DNA of 17,711 nucleotides, taken from the NCBI GenBank assembly GCA_024688095.1, contig JAILEJ010000007.1:1-17711 (forward strand). Direction: 5' to 3'. Positions 1 through 7,672 of this stretch are shown in pieces. This DNA is from Butyrivibrio sp. (GTDB lineage: Bacteria > Bacillota > Clostridia > Lachnospirales > Lachnospiraceae). How positions within the stretch are numbered: position 1 is the first letter of the stretch; the number at the start of each line of letters is the position of its first letter. The notes beneath the pieces are model-generated. The model made no database searches. It was given only the letters and a program-made list of their open reading frames with translations, and was not told the origin of the DNA. A program made the position numbers and the translations under genes.

Positions 1-100
1 TATCCAACTCTTATTTATATTTTACACGATTAATTCGATTAAAAATAGTCAAAATTTAAATACTGTCTGACTAAACACCTGATATCTTTTATTCTTTAAT

Positions 101-137
101 ACAAAAACTTCCCTTTAGCCTTAACTAAAGGGAAGTT
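101..137 (-). terminator. Rho-independent terminator of fba
   Basis: A perfect 13-bp stem (106-118 with 125-137) closes a 6-base loop. Read on the minus strand it is followed by a T-rich tract at 105-101. It lies 48 bases beyond the fba stop codon, so it should end that transcript. To its left, 1-100 is AT-rich sequence in which I see no gene, only a direct repeat CGATTAA at 27-33 and 36-42. Confidence 0.85.
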
Positions 138-184
138 CTTACATACCTGCAAAGCAGGATTCATTTTAAATTGTTTATAGAAAA

Positions 185-1054
185 TTATTCGTCAGCCTTA
201 CCGATTGAACCGAACATTTCCATCTTCTCTTTTACAGTTGCCTTAATAGCTTCTGTACCAGGAGCAAGAAGTTTTCTAGGATCAAATCCCTTACCTTCAA
301 GATCCTTACCTGCTTCGATGTACTTTCTTGTTGCTTCAGCAAATGAAAGCTGGCATTCTGTATTTACATTAACCTTAGATACGCCAAGTGTAATAGCTTT
401 CTTAACCATATCTGAAGGAATTCCTGTACCACCGTGAAGTACGAGTGGAAGTTCACCTGTAAGCTTCTGGATAGCATCAAGTGTCTCGAATGAAAGTCCT
501 TCCCAGTTTTCAGGATATTTACCGTGAATATTACCGATACCTGCAGCAAGAAAATCTACGCCAAGATCTGCAATCTGCTTACATTCGTTAGGATCTGCAC
601 ATTCACCTTTACCGATTACGCCATCTTCTTCGCCACCGATAGCACCAACTTCAGCTTCGATTGAAAGTCCTCTGTCGTGAGCTGCTTTTACAAGCTCTTT
701 AGTCTTCTCAATGTTCTCAGCGATTGGATAATGTGATCCATCAAACATGATTGATGAGAATCCAGCTTCGATACATTTATAGCATCCTTCATATGTACCA
801 TGATCAAGGTGAAGAGCTACAGGAACATCGATATCGAGATCCTTAAGAAGTCCGTTTACCATGTTTACTACTACATGATAGCCGCCCATGTACTTACCAG
901 CACCTTCAGATACACCGAGGATAACAGGGCTTCTGTTTTCTTTAGCAGTTAACAGAATTGCCTTTGTCCACTCAAGGTTGTTGATGTTGAAGTGTCCAAC
1001 TGCGTAGTGACCAGCCTTTGCCTTTTTAAGCATATCAGTTGCATTAACTAACAT
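185..1054 (-). CDS. fba: Class II fructose-1,6-bisphosphate aldolase
   Basis: Zinc-dependent cytoplasmic enzyme of glycolysis and gluconeogenesis that reversibly splits fructose-1,6-bisphosphate into glyceraldehyde-3-phosphate and dihydroxyacetone phosphate. At 289 residues it has the length of the short Bacillus-type class II enzymes. Visible family motifs are LHLDHGT (about 81-87, catalytic Asp84 and zinc ligand His85), EAEVGAIGGEEDG (133-145), GIGNIHGKYP (zinc ligand His177) and LHGGTGIP (zinc ligand His207), followed by the phosphate-binding KVNVNTE. The ATG has an excellent ribosome site, AAGGAGG at 1064-1070, nine bases upstream. The gene has its own extended -10 promoter and its own terminator, so it is probably mainly monocistronic. 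No clear terminator separates it from the upstream amylase gene, so readthrough is possible. Function is clear; the sugar isomer (fructose rather than tagatose bisphosphate) is inferred from overall similarity. Confidence 0.95.
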   Translation of the reverse strand: MLVNATDMLKKAKAGHYAVGHFNINNLEWTKAILLTAKENRSPVILGVSEGAGKYMGGYHVVVNMVNGLLKDLDIDVPVALHLDHGTYEGCYKCIEAGFSSIMFDGSHYPIAENIEKTKELVKAAHDRGLSIEAEVGAIGGEEDGVIGKGECADPNECKQIADLGVDFLAAGIGNIHGKYPENWEGLSFETLDAIQKLTGELPLVLHGGTGIPSDMVKKAITLGVSKVNVNTECQLSFAEATRKYIEAGKDLEGKGFDPRKLLAPGTEAIKATVKEKMEMFGSIGKADE

Positions 1055-1133
1055 AATATAAAACCTCCTTATGGTTTATTATTTTAAAAACCTCTATGAA
1101 CACGAGCTTATCGCCGCGTTATTTACAAAGAAA

Positions 1134-1142
1134 ATTATATCA
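1134..1142 (-). promoter_or_regulatory. Extended -10 promoter of fba
   Basis: On the minus strand TGATATAAT is a perfect extended -10 (TGnTATAAT). No good -35 lies at 16-18 bases spacing. Transcription would start near 1127, giving a leader of about 73 bases with the AAGGAGG ribosome site at its end. The 11 bases TATGATATAAT are identical to the promoter of the upstream amylase gene. Confidence 0.7.
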
Positions 1143-1186
1143 TATTGGTTTGCAAAATGAAATGTTTTCGTTAATAAATAAACAAA

Positions 1187-3274
1187 TCAGCCAAATTTGT
1201 GTGTTGCCCAGAATTCCTGTTCAGACATTGCTGTTAATGTATCGTATTTTATTACAATTGCAGAGGTTGCCGGGAGTCTGAGTGAAAGCTTTCCTTCCTT
1301 GACTCTGTAGGCTACATCCGATGTATTAAAGCCTGCAGCTGATGTTTCTATAAGTCTGTGAACTATTGCGTCATTCATAGGAATTCCAAGCTGCCATACC
1401 TCTATTTCTTTAGTAACTGCATATGTATTGTTGTTTACAACTACGATACTGGCTCCAACCTTGTTGAATCTTCCGTAGGCTATAATATTTTTTTCACTAA
1501 AGAGCTTTTTGATAGATCCTGTCTTAAGTTCTGAATTTTCTTTATGGATCCTTATAATCTCTTTGTGGAACTCGATCATCTTGTGGTCTTCATGTCCCCA
1601 TGGATAAGTTCTACGATTATCCGGATCTGTAAATCCAACAACTCCGGCCTCATCACCATAATAAATTGTAGGGGCGCCCGGCCATGTCATCTGTACTGTT
1701 ACTGCTTCTCTCATTACGGCTTTATTAGTATTCTGACCTGCCATCGTGCTGCCGTGGGTGGTAATCCTTCCTGCAGTGTGATTGGTCCTTGTAAGGAATC
1801 TTGAATGATCATGGTTTGATAGTTCATTCATGGCAACATATAGTGAAGGAGTTGTAAATATCTCGCCTGACTTATACATCATCTCATTCCAGAAATAATC
1901 TGCATTTCCCCAAAGGTCTACCCTGAACTCGTCACTATGCTTGTCCATTCCTGTAAGGAACCATGTAAGAGGCTCCATAAAGGCATCATAGTTCATTACC
2001 GTATCCCATTCTCCGCCTGAAAGCCAGTCTTTGGAATCACCATAATTTTCTGCAAGTATTACTGCTTCCGGATTTGCTTTCTTAACCGCTGTTCTAAACT
2101 TTTTCCAGAAGGAATGATTATATTCTGCTGAATGTCCAAGATCTGCAGCCACATCAAGTCTCCATCCATCTACGTTAAATGGAGGAGAAACCCATTTTCT
2201 ACCAATGTTTATTATATATTCCTCTAGTGCTTTTGATCCCTCGTAATTAAGCTTTGGAAGTGTATCGTAGTTCCACCAGCCATCATAGCTTTCATTATAA
2301 GGCCACTGGTTCTTTGAAAACGCGAAGTAATCCTTGTAAGGGCTATTGTTTGAAATATAGGCACCCTTTTCGTATCCTTCTCTTCCTTCGTATATCTTTT
2401 CCCTGTCGAGCCATTTATTAAAGGATCCGCAATGATTAAATACTCCGTCAAGGATAACTCTCATGCCTCTTTTGTGAGCCTCTTCAACTACCTGTCTGAA
2501 GAGTTCGTCACTGGCTGTAAGGTTTTCGCTGCTTGATACTCTGCTTGTATAGCGGCTTGCCTTACTGTTATCGCAGCTTCCTTGTGGAAGTACGTCTCCT
2601 TCATCAACCTCAATTTTTCCAAAATGAGGATCAATATGGTCATAATCCTGGGTATCATATTTGTGACTGGATGGAGATACAAATAGTGGATTAAAATAGA
2701 TAACTTCCACACCCAGGTCTTCAAGATAATCCATCTTATCAAGAACACCCTGTAAATCTCCGCCATAGAACTGTCTGTAGTCCCCTGTTGTACTAGGTGG
2801 TCTGTCCCAATCCTCTACAAATTCTGAATGACCATCGATGTAGTAGTACTCATCATTCACAACATCATTAGTCTTATCCCCATTGCAGAATCTGTCTGTA
2901 AAAATCTGGTACATTACTGCACCCTTTGCCCATTCAGGAGTTTCAAAATCCGGTATAAGACAAAATCTCATTGAAGGGAGTATGTCATGTACTACACCTC
3001 TTTTATCAAACAGGCAGCTCTCATTTCCGGACTGAATCCTGAAATGATAATACATTGTCTGCTTTGAGGCATCAATAAATACATCATAAAAATCAAAATC
3101 TTCGGCTGATTGGGCCTTTTTCATTGGAATTTCTTCATCTCCACATACAATATATACGTTATCTACGTCATCCTTTGCCGTTCTGAATGTGATTATCATT
3201 TTATTTCCGGCACTTGGTTCAATTGGACGAAGATAATCCAATGTCATATCAGTAAATAAAGCTTTATAGTTCAT
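1187..3274 (-). CDS. GH13 alpha-glucan hydrolase, neopullulanase/cyclomaltodextrinase-like, cytoplasmic
   Basis: A 695-residue glycoside hydrolase of family 13. Residues about 1-115 look like the N-terminal beta-sandwich domain (CBM34 type) of neopullulanase, maltogenic amylase and cyclomaltodextrinase. The catalytic barrel follows, with region I DGVFNH (276-281), region II GWRLDVAAD (nucleophile Asp374), the acid/base Glu409 in ILAEN, and region IV NHDHS (Asp489 as transition-state stabiliser). There is no signal peptide, so it should act inside the cell on imported maltodextrins or cyclodextrins. A serine-rich loop (about 222-256) sits between the barrel segment DPHFG and the helix before region I; I believe related clostridial enzymes carry a similar loop, so I do not call it unusual. 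The ATG follows AGAGGG at 3280-3285, a moderate ribosome site. It has an extended -10 promoter and is followed directly by fba. Substrate preference cannot be read from the sequence. Confidence 0.88.
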   Translation of the reverse strand: MNYKALFTDMTLDYLRPIEPSAGNKMIITFRTAKDDVDNVYIVCGDEEIPMKKAQSAEDFDFYDVFIDASKQTMYYHFRIQSGNESCLFDKRGVVHDILPSMRFCLIPDFETPEWAKGAVMYQIFTDRFCNGDKTNDVVNDEYYYIDGHSEFVEDWDRPPSTTGDYRQFYGGDLQGVLDKMDYLEDLGVEVIYFNPLFVSPSSHKYDTQDYDHIDPHFGKIEVDEGDVLPQGSCDNSKASRYTSRVSSSENLTASDELFRQVVEEAHKRGMRVILDGVFNHCGSFNKWLDREKIYEGREGYEKGAYISNNSPYKDYFAFSKNQWPYNESYDGWWNYDTLPKLNYEGSKALEEYIINIGRKWVSPPFNVDGWRLDVAADLGHSAEYNHSFWKKFRTAVKKANPEAVILAENYGDSKDWLSGGEWDTVMNYDAFMEPLTWFLTGMDKHSDEFRVDLWGNADYFWNEMMYKSGEIFTTPSLYVAMNELSNHDHSRFLTRTNHTAGRITTHGSTMAGQNTNKAVMREAVTVQMTWPGAPTIYYGDEAGVVGFTDPDNRRTYPWGHEDHKMIEFHKEIIRIHKENSELKTGSIKKLFSEKNIIAYGRFNKVGASIVVVNNNTYAVTKEIEVWQLGIPMNDAIVHRLIETSAAGFNTSDVAYRVKEGKLSLRLPATSAIVIKYDTLTAMSEQEFWATHKFG

Positions 3275-3298
3275 GTTTTCCCTCTACTTCTCTCTTTA

Positions 3299-3315
3299 TA
3301 GAAACGATTATATCA
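3299..3315 (-). promoter_or_regulatory. Extended -10 promoter of the GH13 gene, with overlapping cre-like sequence
   Basis: On the minus strand TGATATAAT occupies 3315-3307 and no convincing -35 is present. The start point would be near 3300, 26 bases before the ATG. Sequence 3299-3312 around a central CG resembles a CcpA catabolite site but departs from the consensus at two conserved positions, so the operator is only a suggestion. Confidence 0.6.
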
Positions 3316-3375
3316 TAAACAGTATTCTTAGATTTAAAGATATAATTAATAAAACTAAAATTAATTTTGTATAGT

Positions 3376-3404
3376 AAAAAAGACAGCTTGGGTGGCTGTC
3401 TTTT
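3376..3404 (-). terminator. Rho-independent terminator hairpin
   Basis: The 10-bp stem AAAAGACAGC/GCTGTCTTTT closes a 7-base loop and is followed on the minus strand by a run of T. It sits upstream of the amylase promoter. It either ends a small RNA from the 3405-3520 interval or backs up the ftsH terminator. Confidence 0.7.
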
Positions 3405-3466
3405 CTAGAGAAGGTATTTCTTTCTTATGGGGTATAGCAAAAACTATATAATGTATTGGGGGGTTA
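3376..3466 (-). ncRNA. Candidate small RNA between a TATAAT and a Rho-independent terminator
   Basis: Minus-strand TATAAT lies at 3477-3472. About 60 bases after the predicted start comes a 10-bp hairpin (3404-3395 with 3387-3378) followed by six T, a good intrinsic terminator. This would give an RNA of about 90 bases with no ORF of note. The -35 region is weak (no TTGACA-like hexamer at 16-18 bases), so expression is uncertain. The hairpin could instead be a second terminator behind ftsH. Confidence 0.3.
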
Positions 3467-3495
3467 CGAGTATTATACTAACATTAGCTATGTAA
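3427..3495 (+). other. Possible tiny hydrophobic ORF, 22 codons
   Basis: ATG at 3427 opens 22 codons ending in TAA at 3493-3495. After a short polar start (MGYSKN) the rest is hydrophobic (two Tyr, Trp, then IILTLAM), enough for one membrane pass. GAGAAGG at 3408-3414 could be a ribosome site but is 12 bases away. A TATAAT exists on this strand at 3341-3346, and a hairpin with five T follows at 3521-3557. ORFs this small are common by chance, so this is a weak candidate, listed because the minus-strand RNA candidate would overlap its start. Confidence 0.15.
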
Positions 3496-3520
3496 TTCGA
3501 CAATAATCATCTTACACAAA

Positions 3521-3557
3521 ATTACCAAAAACCTTTTATCGTTTTTGGTAATTTTTA
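3521..3557 (+). terminator. Perfect 12-bp hairpin, terminator-like on both strands
   Basis: ATTACCAAAAAC (3521-3532) pairs fully with 3541-3552 around an 8-base loop. On the plus strand TTTTT follows immediately; on the minus strand TTTT is followed by G. It would work best for a plus-strand transcript, yet no established plus-strand gene lies upstream. It may be a second terminator behind ftsH or the end of a small plus-strand transcript. Confidence 0.55.
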
Positions 3558-3587
3558 CCAACTAATGTAACTTTTTTCTCTTTCTTG

Positions 3588-3631
3588 TTAAAAAAAGGAG
3601 CTTACAAGCCCTTATTTATCTGCTTGTAAGC
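3588..3631 (-). terminator. Rho-independent terminator of the tilS-hpt-ftsH unit
   Basis: The 10-bp stem GCTTACAAGC/GCTTGTAAGC (3600-3609 with 3622-3631) is followed on the minus strand by a run of seven T. It begins 21 bases after the ftsH stop codon. This is the principal terminator of the upstream operon. Confidence 0.88.
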
Positions 3632-3652
3632 CCTTTCTATATTTTTTACCTA

Positions 3653-5530
3653 TTACATATCTGATACTATTGCACTGCTTGATACATCAATTGTAAGTGG
3701 TTCATGGCCTTCAAAAAGTGCTTCAAACTCTTCTCTTGTGATCTTTTCTTTTTCAAGAAGAAGTCCTGTACAGCTATGAAGAATATCCTCGTAAGCAAGG
3801 ATGATTTCTTTGGCTTTCTTATAGCAGCTGTCTATGATGATCTTAACTTCTCTGTCAATTTCACCTGCCATAAGTTCACTGTGCTTCTTGTTGTGCTGAA
3901 TGTCATATCCAATAAATACGTCATCACTTTCCTGATCGTAATTTATAACACCGATATTTCCTGACATTCCGTACTTTGTAACCATATTTCTCGCAACAGA
4001 TGTGGCTTTCTTGATATCACTTGAAGCTCCTGTTGTAAAATCTCCAAATATGATTTCTTCTGCGATTCTGCCTCCAAGAGATACCATAATCTCCTGAAGC
4101 ATCTTACCTTTTGTTATAAATACTTCATCTTTTTCTGGAAGAGGCATTGTATAACCAGCCGCTCCAAGCCCTGTCGGAATTATTGAAACTGTATATACAG
4201 GTCCCACATCCGGAAGTAAATGGAAAAGAATAGCATGTCCTGTCTCGTGATATGCTGTGATCTTCTTTTCTTTTTCTGAGATAATGTGACTTTTCTTTTC
4301 TGTTCCTATTCCAACCTGGATAAAGGCTTTCTTGATATCATCCTGCATTATATATGCTCTGTTATCCATTGCAGCATTTATAGCTGACTCATTTAACAGG
4401 TTTTCAAGATCTGCTCCTGTAAATCCTGCTGTTGTCTGTGCTATCTGCTTAAGATCTACGTCTTCTGCAAGTGGTTTATTCTTGGCATGCACATGAAGGA
4501 TTTCTTCTCTTCCGCCTATATCAGGTCTTCCAACAGTTATCTTTCTATCAAATCTTCCTGGTCTTAAAATAGCGGGATCAAGGATATCTACACGGTTTGT
4601 AGCCGCCATTACTATAATTCCTTCATTTACACCAAAACCATCCATTTCAACAAGAAGCTGATTAAGTGTCTGCTCTCTTTCATCATGGCCGCCGCCCATA
4701 CCTGTTCCTCTTCTTCTTGCAACGGCATCTATCTCATCAATAAATACGATACATGGCGAATTCTTCTTGGCATCTGCAAAAAGATCTCTTACTCTTGATG
4801 CACCTACACCAACGAACATTTCTACGAAGTCTGAACCTGAAATACTGAAAAATGGTACTCCTGCCTCTCCTGCTACGGCTCTTGCAAGAAGTGTTTTACC
4901 TGTACCTGGTGCACCTTCAAGGAGTACACCCTTAGGAATTCTTGCACCAACTCTTGTAAACTTTTCAGGTGCTCTTAAGAAGGAAATGATTTCTGTCATT
5001 TGCTCTTTTTCTTCCTGAAGTCCTGCTACATCATCAAGCTTAACCTTATTGTCTTCGCTAGTAGACATTTTGGCTCTGCTCTTACCAAAGTTCATCATTC
5101 TGCTGTTACTTGATGATGCTCCTGCCTGAGCATTGTTCATCATTACAAAGACAAATGCCAGAATCAGAAGTCCTATAAGGATTGGTAATACACTGCTTAA
5201 AAGAAGGCTCTCACTTGGAATATCTCTTACCTGAGGATCAATGTTGTACTCATCAAGCATTGCCTCGATTTCTTTAATGTCTGTCGCATAAAGAATTTCT
5301 TCGTTTCCGTCATTTTTGATTATTCTTACTGCACCGGTTTCATTATTTGCATTTGGAATAATTATGGCTGTATAAATTCCACCAGCTTCTAGATCCTCCT
5401 GCAATGTTCCTTTGGTGTATTCCTCAGTGGTTGTTCTAAAGCTTCCTTTACTGTATTCAAGGACAGCTACAACAACTAAAAGGACAATGATCAGTCCAAA
5501 ATAAAAATTATAACCTCTGCTTCTATTCAA
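3653..5530 (-). CDS. ftsH: ATP-dependent zinc metalloprotease FtsH
   Basis: Membrane-anchored AAA+ protease that degrades misfolded membrane proteins and selected soluble regulators as a hexamer. Two membrane segments (about 9-25 and 112-131) flank an extracytoplasmic domain of about 85 residues. The AAA module follows: Walker A GAPGTGKT (206-213), pore loop MFVG (238-241), Walker B IVFIDE (261-266), and the second region of homology with Arg fingers (311-329). The protease part has HETGH (His428, Glu429, His432) with the third zinc ligand probably Asp505 in TGASSD. At 625 residues it has usual length and no damage. The start is TTG at 5530: no in-frame ATG exists between it and the hpt stop, and the ribosome site is a short G-rich GGGGGA six bases away. 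It lies 18 bases after hpt, so it is co-transcribed with tilS and hpt. In B. subtilis, TilS and HprT have been reported to influence ftsH transcription. Confidence 0.97.
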   Translation of the reverse strand: MNRSRGYNFYFGLIIVLLVVVAVLEYSKGSFRTTTEEYTKGTLQEDLEAGGIYTAIIIPNANNETGAVRIIKNDGNEEILYATDIKEIEAMLDEYNIDPQVRDIPSESLLLSSVLPILIGLLILAFVFVMMNNAQAGASSSNSRMMNFGKSRAKMSTSEDNKVKLDDVAGLQEEKEQMTEIISFLRAPEKFTRVGARIPKGVLLEGAPGTGKTLLARAVAGEAGVPFFSISGSDFVEMFVGVGASRVRDLFADAKKNSPCIVFIDEIDAVARRRGTGMGGGHDEREQTLNQLLVEMDGFGVNEGIIVMAATNRVDILDPAILRPGRFDRKITVGRPDIGGREEILHVHAKNKPLAEDVDLKQIAQTTAGFTGADLENLLNESAINAAMDNRAYIMQDDIKKAFIQVGIGTEKKSHIISEKEKKITAYHETGHAILFHLLPDVGPVYTVSIIPTGLGAAGYTMPLPEKDEVFITKGKMLQEIMVSLGGRIAEEIIFGDFTTGASSDIKKATSVARNMVTKYGMSGNIGVINYDQESDDVFIGYDIQHNKKHSELMAGEIDREVKIIIDSCYKKAKEIILAYEDILHSCTGLLLEKEKITREEFEALFEGHEPLTIDVSSSAIVSDM

Positions 5531-5548
5531 TTTTTTTCCCCCATCTGT

Positions 5549-6073
5549 TTAGTTAAATTCTACTACGCCGATATATGGAAGGTTTCTGTACTTCTGATCA
5601 TAATCAAGACCATAACCTACAACAAATTCATCAGGTATCTCAAATCCTGTGTAATCAACCTTTACATCTGTTACCCTTCTGTCTGGCTTATCAAGTAGTG
5701 TACAAATCTTTATACTTGCAGGATCTCTGTCTCCGAGCATCTTAACAAGATAGCTAAGTGTACGGCCAGAATCCACAATGTCTTCAACTATAATTACATT
5801 TTTATCTTTAAGTGGTTCATCAAGATCCTTTACAATCTTTACTATTCCACTTGATTTTGTTGAGCTTCCATAGCTTGATGCTGACATGAAATCAAAACTT
5901 ACAGGTATTGTAATTCTCTTTGCAAGCTCGCACATAAAAAAGCTTCCGCCCTTAAGTACGCATACAAGATGAATTTCTTTGCCTGCATAGTCCTTACTTA
6001 TCTGCTCACCGATTTCTTTTATTCTTGAATCTACCTGCTCTTCAGTAAGCAGTACACGTATTGTTTCTGACAT
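5549..6073 (-). CDS. hpt: Hypoxanthine(-guanine) phosphoribosyltransferase
   Basis: Cytoplasmic purine salvage enzyme that joins hypoxanthine or guanine to PRPP to give IMP or GMP. The 174 residues match the family length (about 180). The PRPP-binding signature VIIVEDIVDSGRTL is at 93-106 with the acidic pair Glu97-Asp98. The substrate-binding C-terminus DEFVVGYGLDYDQKYRNLPY (148-167) is typical of bacterial HPRT, and LKGG (40-43) is the early PRPP/pyrophosphate loop. Its ATG lies one base after the tilS stop codon. The strong AAGGAGG ribosome site lies inside the last codons of tilS, so the two are translationally coupled. The tilS-hpt-ftsH order is conserved across Firmicutes. Confidence 0.95.
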   Translation of the reverse strand: MSETIRVLLTEEQVDSRIKEIGEQISKDYAGKEIHLVCVLKGGSFFMCELAKRITIPVSFDFMSASSYGSSTKSSGIVKIVKDLDEPLKDKNVIIVEDIVDSGRTLSYLVKMLGDRDPASIKICTLLDKPDRRVTDVKVDYTGFEIPDEFVVGYGLDYDQKYRNLPYIGVVEFN

Positions 6074-6074
6074 T

Positions 6075-7610
6075 TTACGCCTCCTTGTCTATCTCCTGTA
6101 CTGATATTTCTAATATTTTTCTGGTGTTTTCATCTATCTTATAAAAGCTGCTTATACGATAACCCGGAAGCCATAAAATATGGTCTCCATCCGCCAGTAT
6201 ATACATATCATTCCTTTTTGAAGCCGGAATCTTTTCGTCGATCATCATCTTTTTCAGACTCTTTGTGGAATTATTTTCTCCAAAGGTCATATAATCGCCA
6301 CTTTGCCTGATTCTAAACTTCAATACTTTTTGTATTTTATCATAATCAAACCATTTAGTATATCTACCCTCTGGAATAATTTCATTGCCCTTATATTCAA
6401 AAATCCTTGTTTTTACGGTTCCAAGGCCATCTATTTTTATTTCGTCTGCAGATAATGATTTTACTTCATACTCTTTGGGTGCAAGCATCTCAGAATTAAT
6501 AATTATATCTGTTTCATTATTTTGAGTCTTTTTAGTAAATAAACAGTTTCCTTTATCTATCTTCAAAACCAGTTTATCATATTCTCTTACTGCCTTTATA
6601 TTATATGGAAGGTCTACTCCCCTGCTTCCATTTCTGTTTTCTACAAGATTTATGAGTATTTCTATATGAGTCCTTGTAATGTCCTTTCTATGCGGCGTAA
6701 GCTTTTCAAACACCTTCAAAAAAAACATCTCTTTTATAAAATCCGTCTCTTTATCAAGCTTTTCCAAGTCTACTCTGACTTCTGTTTCATCTATTTCGCA
6801 GATGTCCTGCAAAAGTTTTTGTACATTTCCATCTATATATTCAAATGCCTTGGACATGCTTTCTGCAAATTCTGCTATATGCCTTGTCGCTGCACTGTTT
6901 ATTTCACGTTCTGCAAGTGGCAGTATATTGTGTCTTATTCTGTTTCTCGCATGCTCATCCTCAAGATTAGTTGAATCTGTACAAAAAGAGATATTTTTTT
7001 CCTCAAGGTATTCTTCTATTTCACTTCTTGTCGCAAATAAAACCGGTCTGATTATATTATCTCTTACCGGTCTGATACCTGTTGCACCTACAATTCCGCT
7101 TCCTCTGAAAAGATTCAACAGCATGGTTTCTGCCACATCTCCCTGATGATGGGCAATTGCTATCTTATATCCTGATAAAAAGGTGTCTACAGAATCTATA
7201 GCCTTTTTTTCTAAATCGTTTTTACTAATAATTTCATCTTCATTTTCTCTGATGGATTTTAATATGTTATCAAAGGCTTCATATCTTACAATTCTTCCAG
7301 CCTCTTCCTCTGTAAGATTTTTGTCTCTGGCTATTTTCGTTACATCTTCCTCTATAAGATGAAAGGCTATATTTCTTTCATCACAAAGCTTTTTTACATA
7401 ATCAGCATCATTTGATGCATCTGTTCTTATACCATGATTTACATGACAAACCTGCAGCTTAAAATTAATTCTCTCCCGGATCTTACACAGAATAAGCAAA
7501 AGACAAACTGAATCTGCACCGCCTGAAATACCTGCAAGTATAGTGTCTCCATCATTTATCATGTTGTATTTTTTTATATATTTATAGGCTCTTTCTTCGA
7601 AATTGTTCAT
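6075..7610 (-). CDS. tilS: tRNA(Ile)-lysidine synthetase
   Basis: Converts cytidine 34 of the CAU-anticodon tRNA-Ile to lysidine using ATP and lysine, switching its identity from Met to Ile; essential in most bacteria. The ATP-pyrophosphatase P-loop SGGADS is at 29-34, with VCHVNHGIR (54-62) and HHQGDVAETMLLNLFRGSG (154-172) from the N-type PP-ATPase core. The C-terminus has the TilS domain pattern FRIRQSGDYM (432-441), KSLKKMMIDEKIP (450-462) and ILWLPGYRIS (478-487). At 511 residues it is long for the family (about 430-470). Part of the excess is a charged insertion near 118-146, just before the conserved HHQGD segment. No strong ribosome site precedes the ATG at 7610, so initiation may be modest or coupled to upstream readthrough. 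First gene of tilS-hpt-ftsH, 62 bases after ftsB. Confidence 0.94.
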   Translation of the reverse strand: MNNFEERAYKYIKKYNMINDGDTILAGISGGADSVCLLLILCKIRERINFKLQVCHVNHGIRTDASNDADYVKKLCDERNIAFHLIEEDVTKIARDKNLTEEEAGRIVRYEAFDNILKSIRENEDEIISKNDLEKKAIDSVDTFLSGYKIAIAHHQGDVAETMLLNLFRGSGIVGATGIRPVRDNIIRPVLFATRSEIEEYLEEKNISFCTDSTNLEDEHARNRIRHNILPLAEREINSAATRHIAEFAESMSKAFEYIDGNVQKLLQDICEIDETEVRVDLEKLDKETDFIKEMFFLKVFEKLTPHRKDITRTHIEILINLVENRNGSRGVDLPYNIKAVREYDKLVLKIDKGNCLFTKKTQNNETDIIINSEMLAPKEYEVKSLSADEIKIDGLGTVKTRIFEYKGNEIIPEGRYTKWFDYDKIQKVLKFRIRQSGDYMTFGENNSTKSLKKMMIDEKIPASKRNDMYILADGDHILWLPGYRISSFYKIDENTRKILEISVQEIDKEA

Positions 7611-7631
7611 AAGTCTCGTTTCTATATAAAT

Positions 7632-7671
7632 TTAAAACGCAGACACCAACTACTATTGTTGAAGTCTGCGT
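7632..7671 (-). terminator. Hairpin after ftsB, partial terminator
   Basis: An 8-bp stem (ACGCAGAC at 7637-7644 with 7664-7671), an internal loop and a further 4-bp stem (7647-7650 with 7658-7661) follow the ftsB stop directly. On the minus strand the tract TTTTAAATTT comes next. The T run is broken and no clear tilS promoter follows, so it may only reduce readthrough into tilS. Confidence 0.55.
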
Positions 7672-7672
7672 A

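Noticed and set aside
146..158. CCTGC/GCAGG hairpin next to the fba stop
   Set aside because: Five pairs with no T run on either strand; the 13-bp terminator nearby explains the end of the transcript.
1182..1201. ACAAAT/ATTTGT hairpin at the end of the GH13 gene as a terminator
   Set aside because: Only six A/T-rich pairs overlapping the stop codon. The following TTTATTTATT is T-rich, but the stem is too weak to call.
2548..2611. Serine-rich loop in the GH13 enzyme as a sign of fusion or transfer
   Set aside because: The catalytic motifs on both sides are intact and in normal order, and a comparable loop is, to my knowledge, present in related clostridial neopullulanase-like enzymes.
6666..7146. 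Two plus-strand ORFs of 102 and 155 codons opposite tilS
   Set aside because: They overlap the conserved ATP-binding core of TilS in other frames, have no ribosome site or family pattern, and look like chance openings in AT-rich DNA.
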